Source: Corynespora cassiicola (taxonomy: Eukaryota > Ascomycota > Dothideomycetes > Pleosporales > Corynesporascaceae). Taken from it: a stretch of 64,000 nucleotides of DNA. Shown piece after piece: positions 10,661 through 23,297 of this stretch. The number at the start of each line of letters is the position of its first letter. Position 1 is the first letter of the stretch. The notes under the pieces are model-generated. The model was not told where the DNA came from, searched no databases, and saw nothing but the letters and a program-made list of their open reading frames with translations. The stretch lies in contig JAEUWY010000004.1 in the NCBI GenBank assembly GCA_022059125.1, positions 3,038,001-3,102,000 on the forward strand, in the 5' to 3' direction. Both the position numbers and the translations under genes were made by a program.

Positions 10661-11528
10661 ATGCACTCGACATTGGTTCGAGCGCAGAATGTCTTCGGCT
10701 TCTTCACGACTGTAGCTTTTAGTGTTGCAGCCATCATTGCGCTGTCAACGTTTATCCACCCGCAAGCCCCCTCGGCGAGTGTACAGCTGCGGAATGTCCA
10801 GGTGTATGTATGAGACGACCCAAGGCTACGTGGAGCGGGAGCTGATTCTTTACCAGGGTGAGGGGCCGACCACACTATTATAGCTACAAGAAGGAGGAGT
10901 ACGCCCACATCAAGTTTGACCTAGACGCCGGTACGCACCCCAGAGCGACGTGCAGGTTCAACTTACTGACCATGATTGCGAGCGAAAAGACCTCACCTCC
11001 CTGTTCAACTGGAATACTAAGCAGGTCTTCCTCTACCTCAAGGCCATCTATCCGTCCACGAAACCCGACGAGCCCGCCTCGGAAGCCATAATCTGGGACG
11101 CCATCCTCGGCTCGGAATCCGCGCCCTGGCACCAGAACCACTACATCCACCCCTCCCCCAAGGGATCCAAGGCCAAGAAGACGAAGAAGGGCGCGAAGCC
11201 CGCCGACTCGCCCTACCCGGTCGGCGAACTGCACCTCAAGAACCAGCGCCCCAAGTACCAAATCACGGACATTTCGGGCAAGCTGCAGAACAGGACGGAT
11301 GTCGTGTTGGAGCTAGGCTGGAACGTGCAGCCCTGGGTGGGCGCATTGGTGTGGAACAACAAGAAGGATTATGGCTCGTGGAAGGCGCTGGATGGCGGCG
11401 TGAGCGAGACGTTCAGCTTCCCCCAGATTGGAGCCGCGAAGAAGAAGAATGACTTGGAGACGGAGAAGGGTAGTGAAGGGCATAGGCTCATGGCTGGTGC
11501 TGAGGTCCCTAAGAAGGGTTCAGCCTAG
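10661..11528 (+). CDS. SPC3: Signal peptidase complex subunit SPC3
   Basis: Exons 10661-10803, 10857-10930 and 10990-11528 give 251 residues. The family role is an ER membrane subunit of signal peptidase, required for cleavage of secretory signal peptides. Residues about 12-33 form the single N-terminal membrane anchor (VFGFFTTVAFSVAAIIALST). Splicing restores the conserved NVQV-V-RGRPHYY and KFDLDADLTSLFNWNTKQVF blocks, which fixes both introns (53 and 59 bp). A lysine-rich insert (about GSKAKKTKKG) sits in the lumenal part. The tail after about residue 220 extends past the usual end of the family and is charged. The start ATG at 10661 follows a C-rich leader and begins MHSTLVRAQNVF as in homologues. 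Confidence 0.94.
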
Positions 11529-13880
<2,352 letters not shown>

Positions 13881-16227
13881 CAGTATATCAAGTCGAGAAA
13901 CAACCCAGACTTGTCGCCTCGAAGAGAGCATTCAAGACGTATCGAAGCTTGCCATGTGGTGTTTAGAGTGGCTGCACCGACAAGGGTCTCATCGGTCACC
14001 TAGTGCCCTCTAGCGCTCTCCCCACATTCCACGACGCCCTGGCGCTGGAACCTCTGCCCACTGCCTGCCTGGCAAGTCAGCCTAGATTTTGACTTTTGAC
14101 CGGTATATGCCCATGGTTTTTTTTTATGATTTGAGTGTTTCGGACTGAGTCCCGCGCTGATAAGTATACGTCTCGGGCTGGCCTGCCAATAATAAAGTTC
14201 ACGGCGGGCGGAATGGCCATCTCGTATTTCGCAACCCTTCCAGGCTTCGGGGGCCTTGCACTCGCGGAGTTTTAATATAGGGGATCGGCAGAGGGTGTGA
14301 GACAGGTGTGCATGCTGCAAGGGTCATCACGGGACAGGCAGTCGAATTGGAGGTGGGCGAAGAAGAGGCAAAGGCTTCGTGGAGAGCACTGGCTGAGCTT
14401 CGTTCCCCGCGTTCCCCGGCATCAAGTCTTGACGCTGCTGCTGCTGCATGCAGCTTCTTGTCACCGAGGGACTAGAGCTTCCAGACCCTGACGATCATCC
14501 ATGCTCAGCAGCGTGCCCACAGATACACGGCCTCAAGTCATGGTTCACCTTCGCAGCCGTCCCATTGACATCATCAACGCTGGGCAGCACCAGCGGGCAT
14601 GTGCATGCGGCCTTCCCCAGATTCCCACCCCCCCCAAAGCCATACCCGCTGTTGGTGGCGTGCATAGGCGGCACAGCACACCTGTCGGACATGGCGAGCT
14701 AGACACCCCGCTCATCGTCGCATCACAACACCCAGCTGTACAGCCTGGCCTCAGACGCGAGGCAGCACCGTGGCGGTCTTTGAGGCGTCGCCAATACCCC
14801 ACACCGACTCGACAGGACGCGTAGGCGTGCGTCGGCTCGGCAGTCGGGACAGCAGCAAGAGAATTTTTTCATGAAGCTATCCAGCCCGGTTCTGAATCAG
14901 GCGATGCCGTGGGTAGCGTCGCGATCTGAGCTGACCCCACTACGGCCTGGGCGCATTCAAGCCTGTCGGCCAAGACTGCGGTCAAGACTGCGGTCAAGAG
15001 GTGGAGCAGAGTCAAGAGAGAGTTGGTCGTGGCTTGTATGACAAAGCCTTCGCAGAAGCCTTGGGGAGGAGGAACCAAAACGCCTTGCGACTTCTTGAAG
15101 CTGCTTGGCCGTTGCGCCCACCAGAGTCCAGTTGCACCGAGAGAGGCCGTTTCCAGGGACGCATTTTTTGCCTTGGTGATGCTCGCTCAAGGCAGCTTTA
15201 TGCAGCGCTGCAACCCCGGTGAGAATTCACCCGCTGAAGATGGCCCGGGCATCAAGCTGGACCCGCTCGTGTCCATGCCTGAGGTTGTAACTTGCTCGCC
15301 AGGGTGCGGGTACGCTCGATGCAGTATGCCTTGGTCAGCTTCGCGCTCTCTCTACCCGACTGAAGCGCCTACGAAAAAAAAAAATCTGTGCAGACTTCTC
15401 CTATGTCGGACCATGGCGTCCACGCGAGCAGTCCCTCTTGTCGTTGTTCCGCCCCGGAGAGGGCTTGGGAGTGGTCGCAAACCGCCTCTCTCGCCCAGCG
15501 TGAGATCTCAAAACCATCGCGCTTTAACCACAAGAGGCAGTTGGACCGCCCATCAGCACATGAATGCATGGAGCTGAAGGGTGAGATGCATGCTGGCTGC
15601 ACACCCATCCCTCCCCGGACTCAGCCAGTGCAGCACTCCATGCCAAGAACGCCCAGGCTGCTCCGCTGCCCAGGTGTGCTCAACGGCGGCGCCGGCGCGG
15701 GGCAAGCTCAGTGCCATCACATTTGGCAACTCTGCAGAGGTTTGGAGTCAGCCTGATGCGCCAAAGGGCGGTCATGCCGGTGCAGACGTGTCATGGCCAA
15801 TCGCCAGCGGTCCCGAGCCTTTTGGAGGGCGAAGGAAATCTTTAAGCCTCTTTCACACTAAGCTTGGGTGGGTGCATTGGGATGCTGGAGACCCATCCAA
15901 TTCACTATGCCAGTGCTTGGCCCTCTTGACTGGTCTTTGGATCTCGCGGCTGCTTTTCTATTGGCTTCTCCCGTCGCGTGATGAGCAGCCCTGCAGTAAA
16001 CATACATTCAACCGAGCCGGTGCCATTTGGACGTTACACACTCGACAAAGGCGGGTGCCCACCCCTCCTCATTGACGCCACTTGCAACATTGTTCCCTGC
16101 ACAGGTAATTACTGTCTAGCTCCGGATCCCTGGGCAGAGCTCCCTCGTCCCCCGCAGCTTATAAGCAGCTTCCCCGGGGCCCTGCTACGCGCTCTATCCA
16201 GAGAGCTTTGTTTCCCAGTGCGTCACC
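13881..16227. other. Gene-free 2.3-kb region
   Basis: Several open frames of 60-185 codons occur on both strands but none shows domain content, spliceable continuation or a convincing start, so I call no gene. A short tandem duplication of CAAGACTGCGGT lies near 14970-14995. The right end holds the promoter of the MFS transporter. Confidence 0.55.
16159..16165 (+). promoter_or_regulatory. Probable TATA box of the MFS transporter
   Basis: TTATAAG lies 63 bp upstream of the transporter start codon at 16228 in an otherwise GC-rich stretch. Position and sequence fit a TATA element, but no transcription start data are available here. Confidence 0.4.
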
Positions 16228-18474
16228 ATGGCCGACCCCAAGGACGAGACCAAGATCGAGTGAGATCCCCCTTGTCATTTTCCTTCTCGCATAAAGCTAC
16301 ATTGCTCTGACAAGTGCCTAGTCCTGTCACTGCCTCTTCTGAGGAGCACCATGAACGACGTGCTTCCATCTTTGATGATGAGAACAAACGAAGGCAGAGC
16401 GTGACCGAACTGACGGCCAACGTCGACGGAGAGTATGTTACTCCAACAGTCAGGTTAATTGCCGGCACTAAAGCTGTACAGAGTCAAGAACCCACTCGCC
16501 GGCGTTCCTAGGCAACAATTGCTGGCAGACGTCGACGCTTTCGCCAAGGACCACGGCCTCGAGAACGAAAAGTTGCTCCTCCGCAAAGGCGCACTCGTGG
16601 CTCAGGCCCCTCACTTGTTCGAAGAGGTCGAGGAGCTTGACGACCTCGAGCGCGTAGCTTTGCGGGAAGAGATCACCAACCGTTTCAAGCTCCCCAAGAT
16701 TCTCTACGCCACCATCATCCTCAACTCAGTTGCTGCTGCCATTCAAGGATGGGATCAGACCGGTTCCAACGGCGCCAACTTGCAATTTCATCAGGAATTC
16801 GGCATCCCGGATTCCGGAGACGAGTGCTTGCGGGCAGGCAATTGTGAGAAGAACAGCTGGATCGTCGGCTTTGTCAATGCCTCGCCCTACATCGCCATCG
16901 CCCTCTTCGCTGGCTGGATTTCAGATCCTATCAACGATCTCATTGGTCGTCGTGGAACCATCTTCATCGCTGCCATATTCTCGTTGCTCGCCCCCATTGG
17001 CTCTGGTCTGACTCAGTCTTGGGGCCAACTCGTCGTCTGCCGTGTCTTTCTCGGAATCGGCATGGGCCTGAAGGAAGTGACAGTTCCTGTCTTCTCGGCC
17101 GAGAATGTCCCTGCAAACGTCCGTGGAGGCCTCGTCATGAGCTGGCAGATATGGACTGCCTTTGGCATTTTCCTCGGAACTTGTGCTAATCTTGTTGTGA
17201 TGGTAAGTTAAGCCTGTAGTCAGAGACAAGACGAAACCCCTAACCAAGTTTTGTTTTTTTAATAGAACACGGGTGCCATCGCATGGCGCCTGCAGCTCGG
17301 CTCTGCTTTCATCCCCGCTGTCCCTCTCGTCCTCGGCATCTGGTTCGTCCCAGAGTCGCCCAGATGGCTTATGAAGAAGAAGAAGTATGCTTTGGCCTAC
17401 AAGTCCTTCTTGAAGCTGCGCAATACCCCTCTCCAGGCTGCTCGCGATTTGTACTATACCCACGCACTCCTCGAGCAGGAAGAGGTCCTCATCAAGGAGT
17501 CTGGTGTCAGACCTGAGAGTAACTTCTTTACTCGGTTCGCAGAGCTGTTTACGATTCCCCGTGTCCGCCGTGCTACGCAGGCCTCTGGTATCGTCATGAT
17601 AGGACAACAGATGTGCGGCAGTAGGTACTCCACGACGCTGGTGAAGAAAGTAGCTTACATTGACAGTCAACATCATTGCCTTCTATTCCTCCACCATCTT
17701 CAAGGAGGGTGGCGCAAGCTCTAAAGAAGCGCTGATTGCGTCATTTGGTTTCGGTCTCGTCAACTTTACATTCGCATGGCCTGCAGTATGGACAATCGAT
17801 ACGTTTGGTCGCCGTGGCCTTTTGCTATTCACGTTTCCAAACATGTTCTGGACCTTGCTTGCGGCTGGAATGTGTTACTACATTCCCAAAGACAACGATG
17901 CCCATCTCGGCCTGATTGCTTTCTTCGTATATCTGTAAGTCAACATTTCGAGCACATCTACTCGTTTGCTAATTCTCCAGGTTCGGCGCCTTCTATTCCC
18001 CCGGAGAAGGTCCAGTTCCGTTCACGTACTCGGCTGAATGCTTCCCCCTTTCTCACCGTGAGGTGGGTATGTCCTGGGCCGTAGCCACGAACAACTTCTG
18101 GGCCGCTGTCCTCTCTCTTACACTACCCCGCATGTTGCGAGTCATGAGACCGCAGGGTGTGTTCGGTTTCTACGCTGGCCTCAATGTTCTGGCGCTGGTC
18201 ATGATGTAAGTGCCCCGCCATCGAGCTGTGACGGTCCATCTACTGACGATTGAGAAGCTTCCTTTGGATGCCAGAGACCAAGCAGCGCACTCTGGAAGAG
18301 CTCGACTACATCTTCGCCGTGCCCACGAGAACACACATGAAGTACCAGGCCACCCAGAACCTTCCATGGTGGTTCAAGACGTATGTCTTGCGTCGCAAGG
18401 GCCTTTCGAAGCCACAACTGTACAAGTTTGATAATGGATCGGCTCCTGCAGTCTTCCAGGCGGAGAAGGTCTGA
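16228..18474 (+). CDS. MFS sugar-type transporter (sugar/polyol porter family)
   Basis: Seven exons: 16228-16259, 16322-16432, 16482-17202, 17266-17620, 17667-17934, 17981-18205 and 18258-18474; 642 residues; introns of 46-63 bp. About 140 hydrophilic residues precede the first membrane helix. Sugar porter marks: DLIGRRG after helix 2, PESPRWLM after helix 6, [10 protein letters not shown] in helix 7, DTFGRRGLL after helix 8, and a [12 protein letters not shown] close to the C-terminal signature. These place it in the sugar porter family of the plasma membrane, probably a proton symporter. The long N-terminus and the [12 protein letters not shown] helix-1 block resemble fungal transporters annotated for inositol or other polyols, but the substrate is not decidable. 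The first coding exon holds only ten codons plus two bases; splicing gives a smooth frame. Confidence 0.9.
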
Positions 18475-19296
18475 ACACCTAATGTCGAAACGCGCGCTGT
18501 TCCGGTTTACCGTCACAGAGGGAGAATTCACTTTTACGTGCGGATATCGTTGGGCGAATGGAATGTTCGTGCCATGTAATGACTCGATTGATTCTTTCCA
18601 CTTGGGGACCCAGGTCAGTCAATCTTTACTAATACATACTACCCTGCCACATACAATAATGCAGCATCAATGAAGATGTCACTACCATGCCAAATCAAAA
18701 TGAAGTCGGAGAGGTGCAAACGATTCCTCAGTTGCGTGAAATCGCTCCAAACTCTTCTGCCAAATACCAAGATGCTGCCCCATGTCGCTTGGTCGCGCTG
18801 CTATAAAGCCCGTGCCTTGTCATGCTCACCCGTTCGGCGTCGAGGTCCAAATAAGAAAGCCACCATGACACCCAGCGCTATACTAAAGGAAGTGCGCTCC
18901 ACTTTCACGAGCGGGCGTTGCGCCATCTGTCAGCCAATCCGGGGCAGAAACCAAACCTCGGCTCCTGTACCCTGACCCAGCTGCTCACCCCTGCCTGCCA
19001 ATACCGGATGCCCCGTTCCATGCGCTGCGCCAGGATGGTCAGCAGATATAACACCATCCGTTTGCCTGCTGTTGGCTGTCGCGCGCCCCGGAACTCCTAG
19101 TTCGCATGAGTCCGAGAAAAGAAAGATTTGAACTGAAGCCATTGTCTGTCCTTTGTTGTAGTCGTAGACCCTGAGAGCTCTTCCTCTACCCCCCCCCCGC
19201 GTTTCCCCAAGGTTCCCCACGATTTTTTGAACCTTATCGATACCTCCTCCTTTCCCTGCATCACTAGGTGCCATTTAGAGCCGCCTGCTCATCACC
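18475..19296. other. Intergenic region
   Basis: Lies between the transporter stop and the MPO1 start. A GATATAAC stretch near 19041 and a pyrimidine-rich leader with a C tract near 19187-19199 suggest the MPO1 promoter. I see no gene. Confidence 0.55.
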
Positions 19297-20095
19297 ATGC
19301 CTCTGTTTGATTTGAAGAAGAACCTCGTCTTTGTAAGCTGCGCCGCAATCCTCCCCCAGCCGCTGTCCTTGACTGACTCGTGAACAGTACGGCGCATACC
19401 ACAATGAGCCGGTGTGTACACCTCTCGCAACCTCAACCCCCCAAGGTAGCGCTACCATCAGCACGCACGCCAGCTAACCCACCCACCCGGGGGAAAAAAA
19501 GACCAATGTCGCAATCCACATGACCTGCGTGCCCATCCTTTTGGCAACGGGCTTCATCTTCGTGCGTACCCTCCTCCATTTTCCCCTTGTACAGCACGAA
19601 AGGAAGGCTGACACGCCAGCTCCTCCTCCGCAGGGAACCAACACGCCCGCCCTCCGCACCCCGCAACTCCTCACGCGCGCCTCCCTCCCCCTCAACCTCG
19701 GCACCCTCGCCGCAACCACCTACTCGACCCTCTACCTCCTCCTCTCGCCCAACGTCGCCGGCGCCACCGTCGCGCCCCTCGTCCTCGCCGCCGCCTCGCT
19801 GGCCAACCGCCTGCGCGCCCGCTACGACGCGACCAAAGTGAACAGCATCGCCGTGGGCGTGCATGTGGCGTCGTGGATCCTGCAGTTCGTCGGGCACGGC
19901 AAGTTCGAGGGCAGGAAGCCGGCCCTGTTCGATAACCTGGTGCAGGCCCTGTTCTTGGCCCCGCTGTTTGTGTGGTACGAGATCTTGTTCAAGTTGGGCT
20001 TCTACAAGGGGTTGAGGAGGGAGGTGGAGGAGGGGATTAGGGTGGAGCTGGCCAAGTTGAATAGCAAGAGGAAGGAGGGGGAGCAGAAGAAGTAG
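19297..20095 (+). CDS. MPO1: MPO1-like 2-hydroxy fatty acid dioxygenase (DUF962)
   Basis: Exons 19297-19332, 19388-19411, 19502-19561 and 19634-20095 give 193 residues. The family is an ER membrane iron-dependent dioxygenase that removes one carbon from 2-hydroxy fatty acids in the breakdown of phytosphingosine. The family opening MPLFDLKKNLVF-YGAYHNEP-TNVAIHMTCVP is rebuilt across three small exons. Its histidines (HN and IH) are the likely metal ligands. Several hydrophobic segments follow, and the C-terminus is lysine-rich. The third intron (72 bp) has no stop and a length divisible by three. I treat it as spliced because that joins ATGFIF to GTNTPAL as in relatives, and it has a GTGCGT donor and a CAG acceptor. 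Retention would add 24 residues. Confidence 0.88.
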
Positions 20096-21422
20096 AGAGA
20101 AAGGAAAAGGGCTTTGGGCGCTCATGCGTGCCTGGATGGTTGGTGGGGTCCTGAGTTGTTTGTGAGCACGCCGGACGTCCAGGGGCTTTTAGATCCCTGC
20201 GTGTCTACTGGTGTGATGGTGTTTTGTATGGCTGGCGGATGGGTTAGGAGGCTGAGTAGGTGCTTGGATCCTTCAAGGAGGGACAATGGCTGTAGATATC
20301 GGATAAGTGGGGTCGTTGGTATATATCTAGTTTTTACTTGTCCTTCCCTTCCCTTCCCTCCTCTACCCAACAAAACAAAGCAACCTTTGCCATCGCGATT
20401 AGCTTCCTTCCCCTCCAACCCCCATTCAAGCACCAGCACGCTAAAACATATGAGCAATTAATCTCTTACTTATAAGCTACTTGTCCTTCCATGCCACACC
20501 GAAGCTTGATGTGATGGTAACTTGGCATCAACGTTGATCGCATCGAGTTTGCAAGGCCCTGATTGACTCGGGTATGCACTATTAAGAGCCTACTGGACCC
20601 AATCAATGAAGCAAACATATACGGTCATCTTTGACGCTGTTGTCAAGTCTAAAAATTAAAAACCTTCCGTGATTAAGCGCATCAATGACAAGCTCTGACC
20701 CGAGTTTCACTTTTGCCCGAGCTCTAGTCCAGGCTAGGCTGCCATACGTAGAGCTGCAATCGAACTCGGTCCTCTCGAGCTCGCATATGACAACAAGCTT
20801 AGCAGTCTCTTTGAATAAACAAAACACCCCCGGTGCAGTCGGTCATTGAGTTTTTTTTTTCTCCCCGTAGAGGAAAGCGGGATCTACTCAATCTATGCCA
20901 ACTAGTGGATTATCGAATTAGTACCCTTCTTGCCCACCATAAAGGGATGGTATCATTTTGTGAACCTAGGAGTCAAGTGAATGCGAAGGGCGATTGCATT
21001 TTTTGCGCATAACTTGTCAAGGACCATGCCTGTCAGCTTGTGGGATATGGTCAATAAAGGGGCGTCATATGACGTATGCACGAGCAAATAGATACTGTAG
21101 TGGTAGGGCAATGTGCTGAACAAAAACGAATGATATTCCCAGTATCGTGCTGCAAATGCTGAATACATGACTGAAAACAACAAGCGTTGGCAGGCAAAGA
21201 TAAAAATGGGCAGCAGACAAAAACTACAAAAACATTCTCTACAAGTTAGCCGCCTACATAATTTTGCAAAAATTTTAACCGTGACCCAAACGCATAAAAC
21301 ACTTTTTTCCTCGTTTTTCCTTCAAACCCCTTTTTTTGACAAGTGCAATCATAACAAAAGCATAGAAAACGATATGTACAAGGAGTCGCAGATATGATAT
21401 TTACACAAGCTTTCGTGGACGG
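20096..21422. other. Convergent intergenic region, AT-richer
   Basis: Lies between the 3' ends of MPO1 (+) and the YPQ1-like gene (-). From about 20460 the sequence is noticeably richer in A and T than the genes around it. No coding feature, repeat family or RNA gene recognised. Confidence 0.55.
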
Positions 21423-22672
21423 TTACCTTTCGGCCTCTTCCTCGTCATCGCTGTCCTCGTCCTTCCGGTACATAAAGTACTGCACAAACACACAGGCATC
21501 TAGCACAAGGGTGCCGAAACTTCCGAGCAGCCAGCTAAAGTTTACGGCAATGTACCGTCCGTAAATTCCAGAAGCTTCTCCAGGGGCGCAATGTCCCGGA
21601 TCCCTGCAAATAGGCTTGTATGCGAAAATGGACAGAACATACGTAAGGTTACCAATGCATGCAAAGAGGAAAAAGAGCATGGAGATACCCTCCGTGGACT
21701 TCCGGCGATAATTGAGCAGAAGTTGTGGAACACGTGAGCCTAAATAGAGAGCTGCACATATGTAACCGAAAATCTGGCCCCAGAGATTAAAGGTGAGCGG
21801 CGTCGACGGTTGGTCCTCTGGTGGAGGTGGAGAGCGGCTCGCGCTAAGCCACCAGCCGAACACACCTGATGCACAGACTAGTACCACTGTGCCCAGGTTG
21901 AATAGCACAGTTTGTAGAGTACTTTGAGGGCGTGCTTGGCGTGTCTGAGTATGCTGATTGTTCTGTTCCGAATCATCCAGCAGAGGAGTGACAGGGGAGA
22001 GATGCGTTCCATCAATGGAGAGGAAACGTTCGCGGAACGAAGACTGTGAATGGGTAGATTGTCGCCGATCAATATCCGAGATACGAGGTGGGGTATGGTA
22101 GCCATTTCCATTACCATTGGTGTGTCCAACGTGGGCATGATTGCCGTTAGTCTGCTGCCTTGTATCCGGAATAAGTGGTGACCGCTCAGTTGCTCCTCCG
22201 TTTTCAGTCGTTCCATTGCCAGGCTTGTTGACCTCGTCGCTGAGAGTGAATCCTTTGTACCAGAAGCATTGTAGTAGTAACACTATATCAGCTAGAGTGT
22301 AGTACACTGCCAATATTATCATAGTCGGGAGAACACCCTGGAGTACAGCCCCGAAGATATTGAAAAAGTCGCCGAGGAGCCATATTACGATGAAAACCAC
22401 TGAAAGGCCATCCGCAGAGCTTCTCCTCCAATTTTCAATGATCTGGGGGGAAAAGACAACTGGCTTGGTCAGCTATGGTAGATGCATTGTAGATCATGGT
22501 TTAAAAAAAAAAGAATATGTCACTTGCCCATTGGGCAATATGAAAGCGTGCTGCTCCAATTCAACAGGAACAAGGATATGGACGTACCTATCCAACAGGC
22601 AATCGAGACAGACCCGCATATCTGACTGATGGCGTCGATATCCAGCCTCAGACCTTGCGACGGAGGAAACAT
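21423..22672 (-). CDS. YPQ1: PQ-loop vacuolar amino-acid transporter (YPQ1/PQLC2-like)
   Basis: Exons on the minus strand are 22672-22588 and 22459-21423; 373 residues. Yeast Ypq1 and human PQLC2 export basic amino acids from vacuole or lysosome. The 128-bp intron is placed because splicing rebuilds the first PQ loop: CGSVSIACWI joined to VVFSPQIIENWRRSSADGLS. The second loop is GSRVPQLLLNYRRKS near residue 265. Helices follow in the seven-helix order of the family, including FIVIWLLGDFFNIFGAVLQG. A long hydrophilic loop of about 110 residues (about 100-210) separates the two halves and is rich in Ser, Thr, Asn and His; it could carry regulatory sites. The start MFPPSQGL at 22672 is the first ATG in this frame before the family-conserved block. 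Confidence 0.92.
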
Positions 22673-23297
22673 CTCGCTTATGACGTAGGTCCCAACCTCT
22701 TTTCAATCTCAGCAAAAATCCGAGACAGTGATGCGTGCAGACTAGAGCCGCGCTCGCGAGATACTGCGCCTGAGGAACAAAAAGTTCCCGGGGCAAATAA
22801 CGGAATGGTAAGCAATTGTAGGAGCAATTGCAGTGCAGCTGGGACAAAGGATGTTGCTTCACGCAACCGTAGCACAAACGTAGTGCGGATCGATATCGGA
22901 TAGACAAGGAATGCTCCCCACAGGTGTAACAAGATGCAGACTAAAGTCTGTTTATTAGGTTTGTAGGGGGTGTGAGAAGAAAAAAGGTAAAAATCAAAGT
23001 TGGGTCGAGATGGAATGATTCATTGCGGAGGCTGAAAAGTCTCGACTAATGCCAAGATCTGGGGGTGGTTCACGCAGGGAGGTGCCTGCAGAATTGACAC
23101 TAATCCTAATTCTACTCATCACATGATCTGATATGAACCTGGGCATCCACACCTGACTACCTCCCAGGTAGCAATCGTCAATCTGCCAAGCTAGCTTCGT
23201 AGTTCAGATCATTTTTATTGAGATCATGGATGAACATGGCGAATATATAATCATAGCGAGGTGCAGCCAGGAGGATGCCAAAGTGTCATTGGCAATG
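22673..23297. other. Intergenic region between two minus-strand genes
   Basis: Contains the YPQ1 promoter and leader (right of 22672) and the SWA2 3' UTR (left of 23298). No gene or repeat recognised. Confidence 0.55.
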
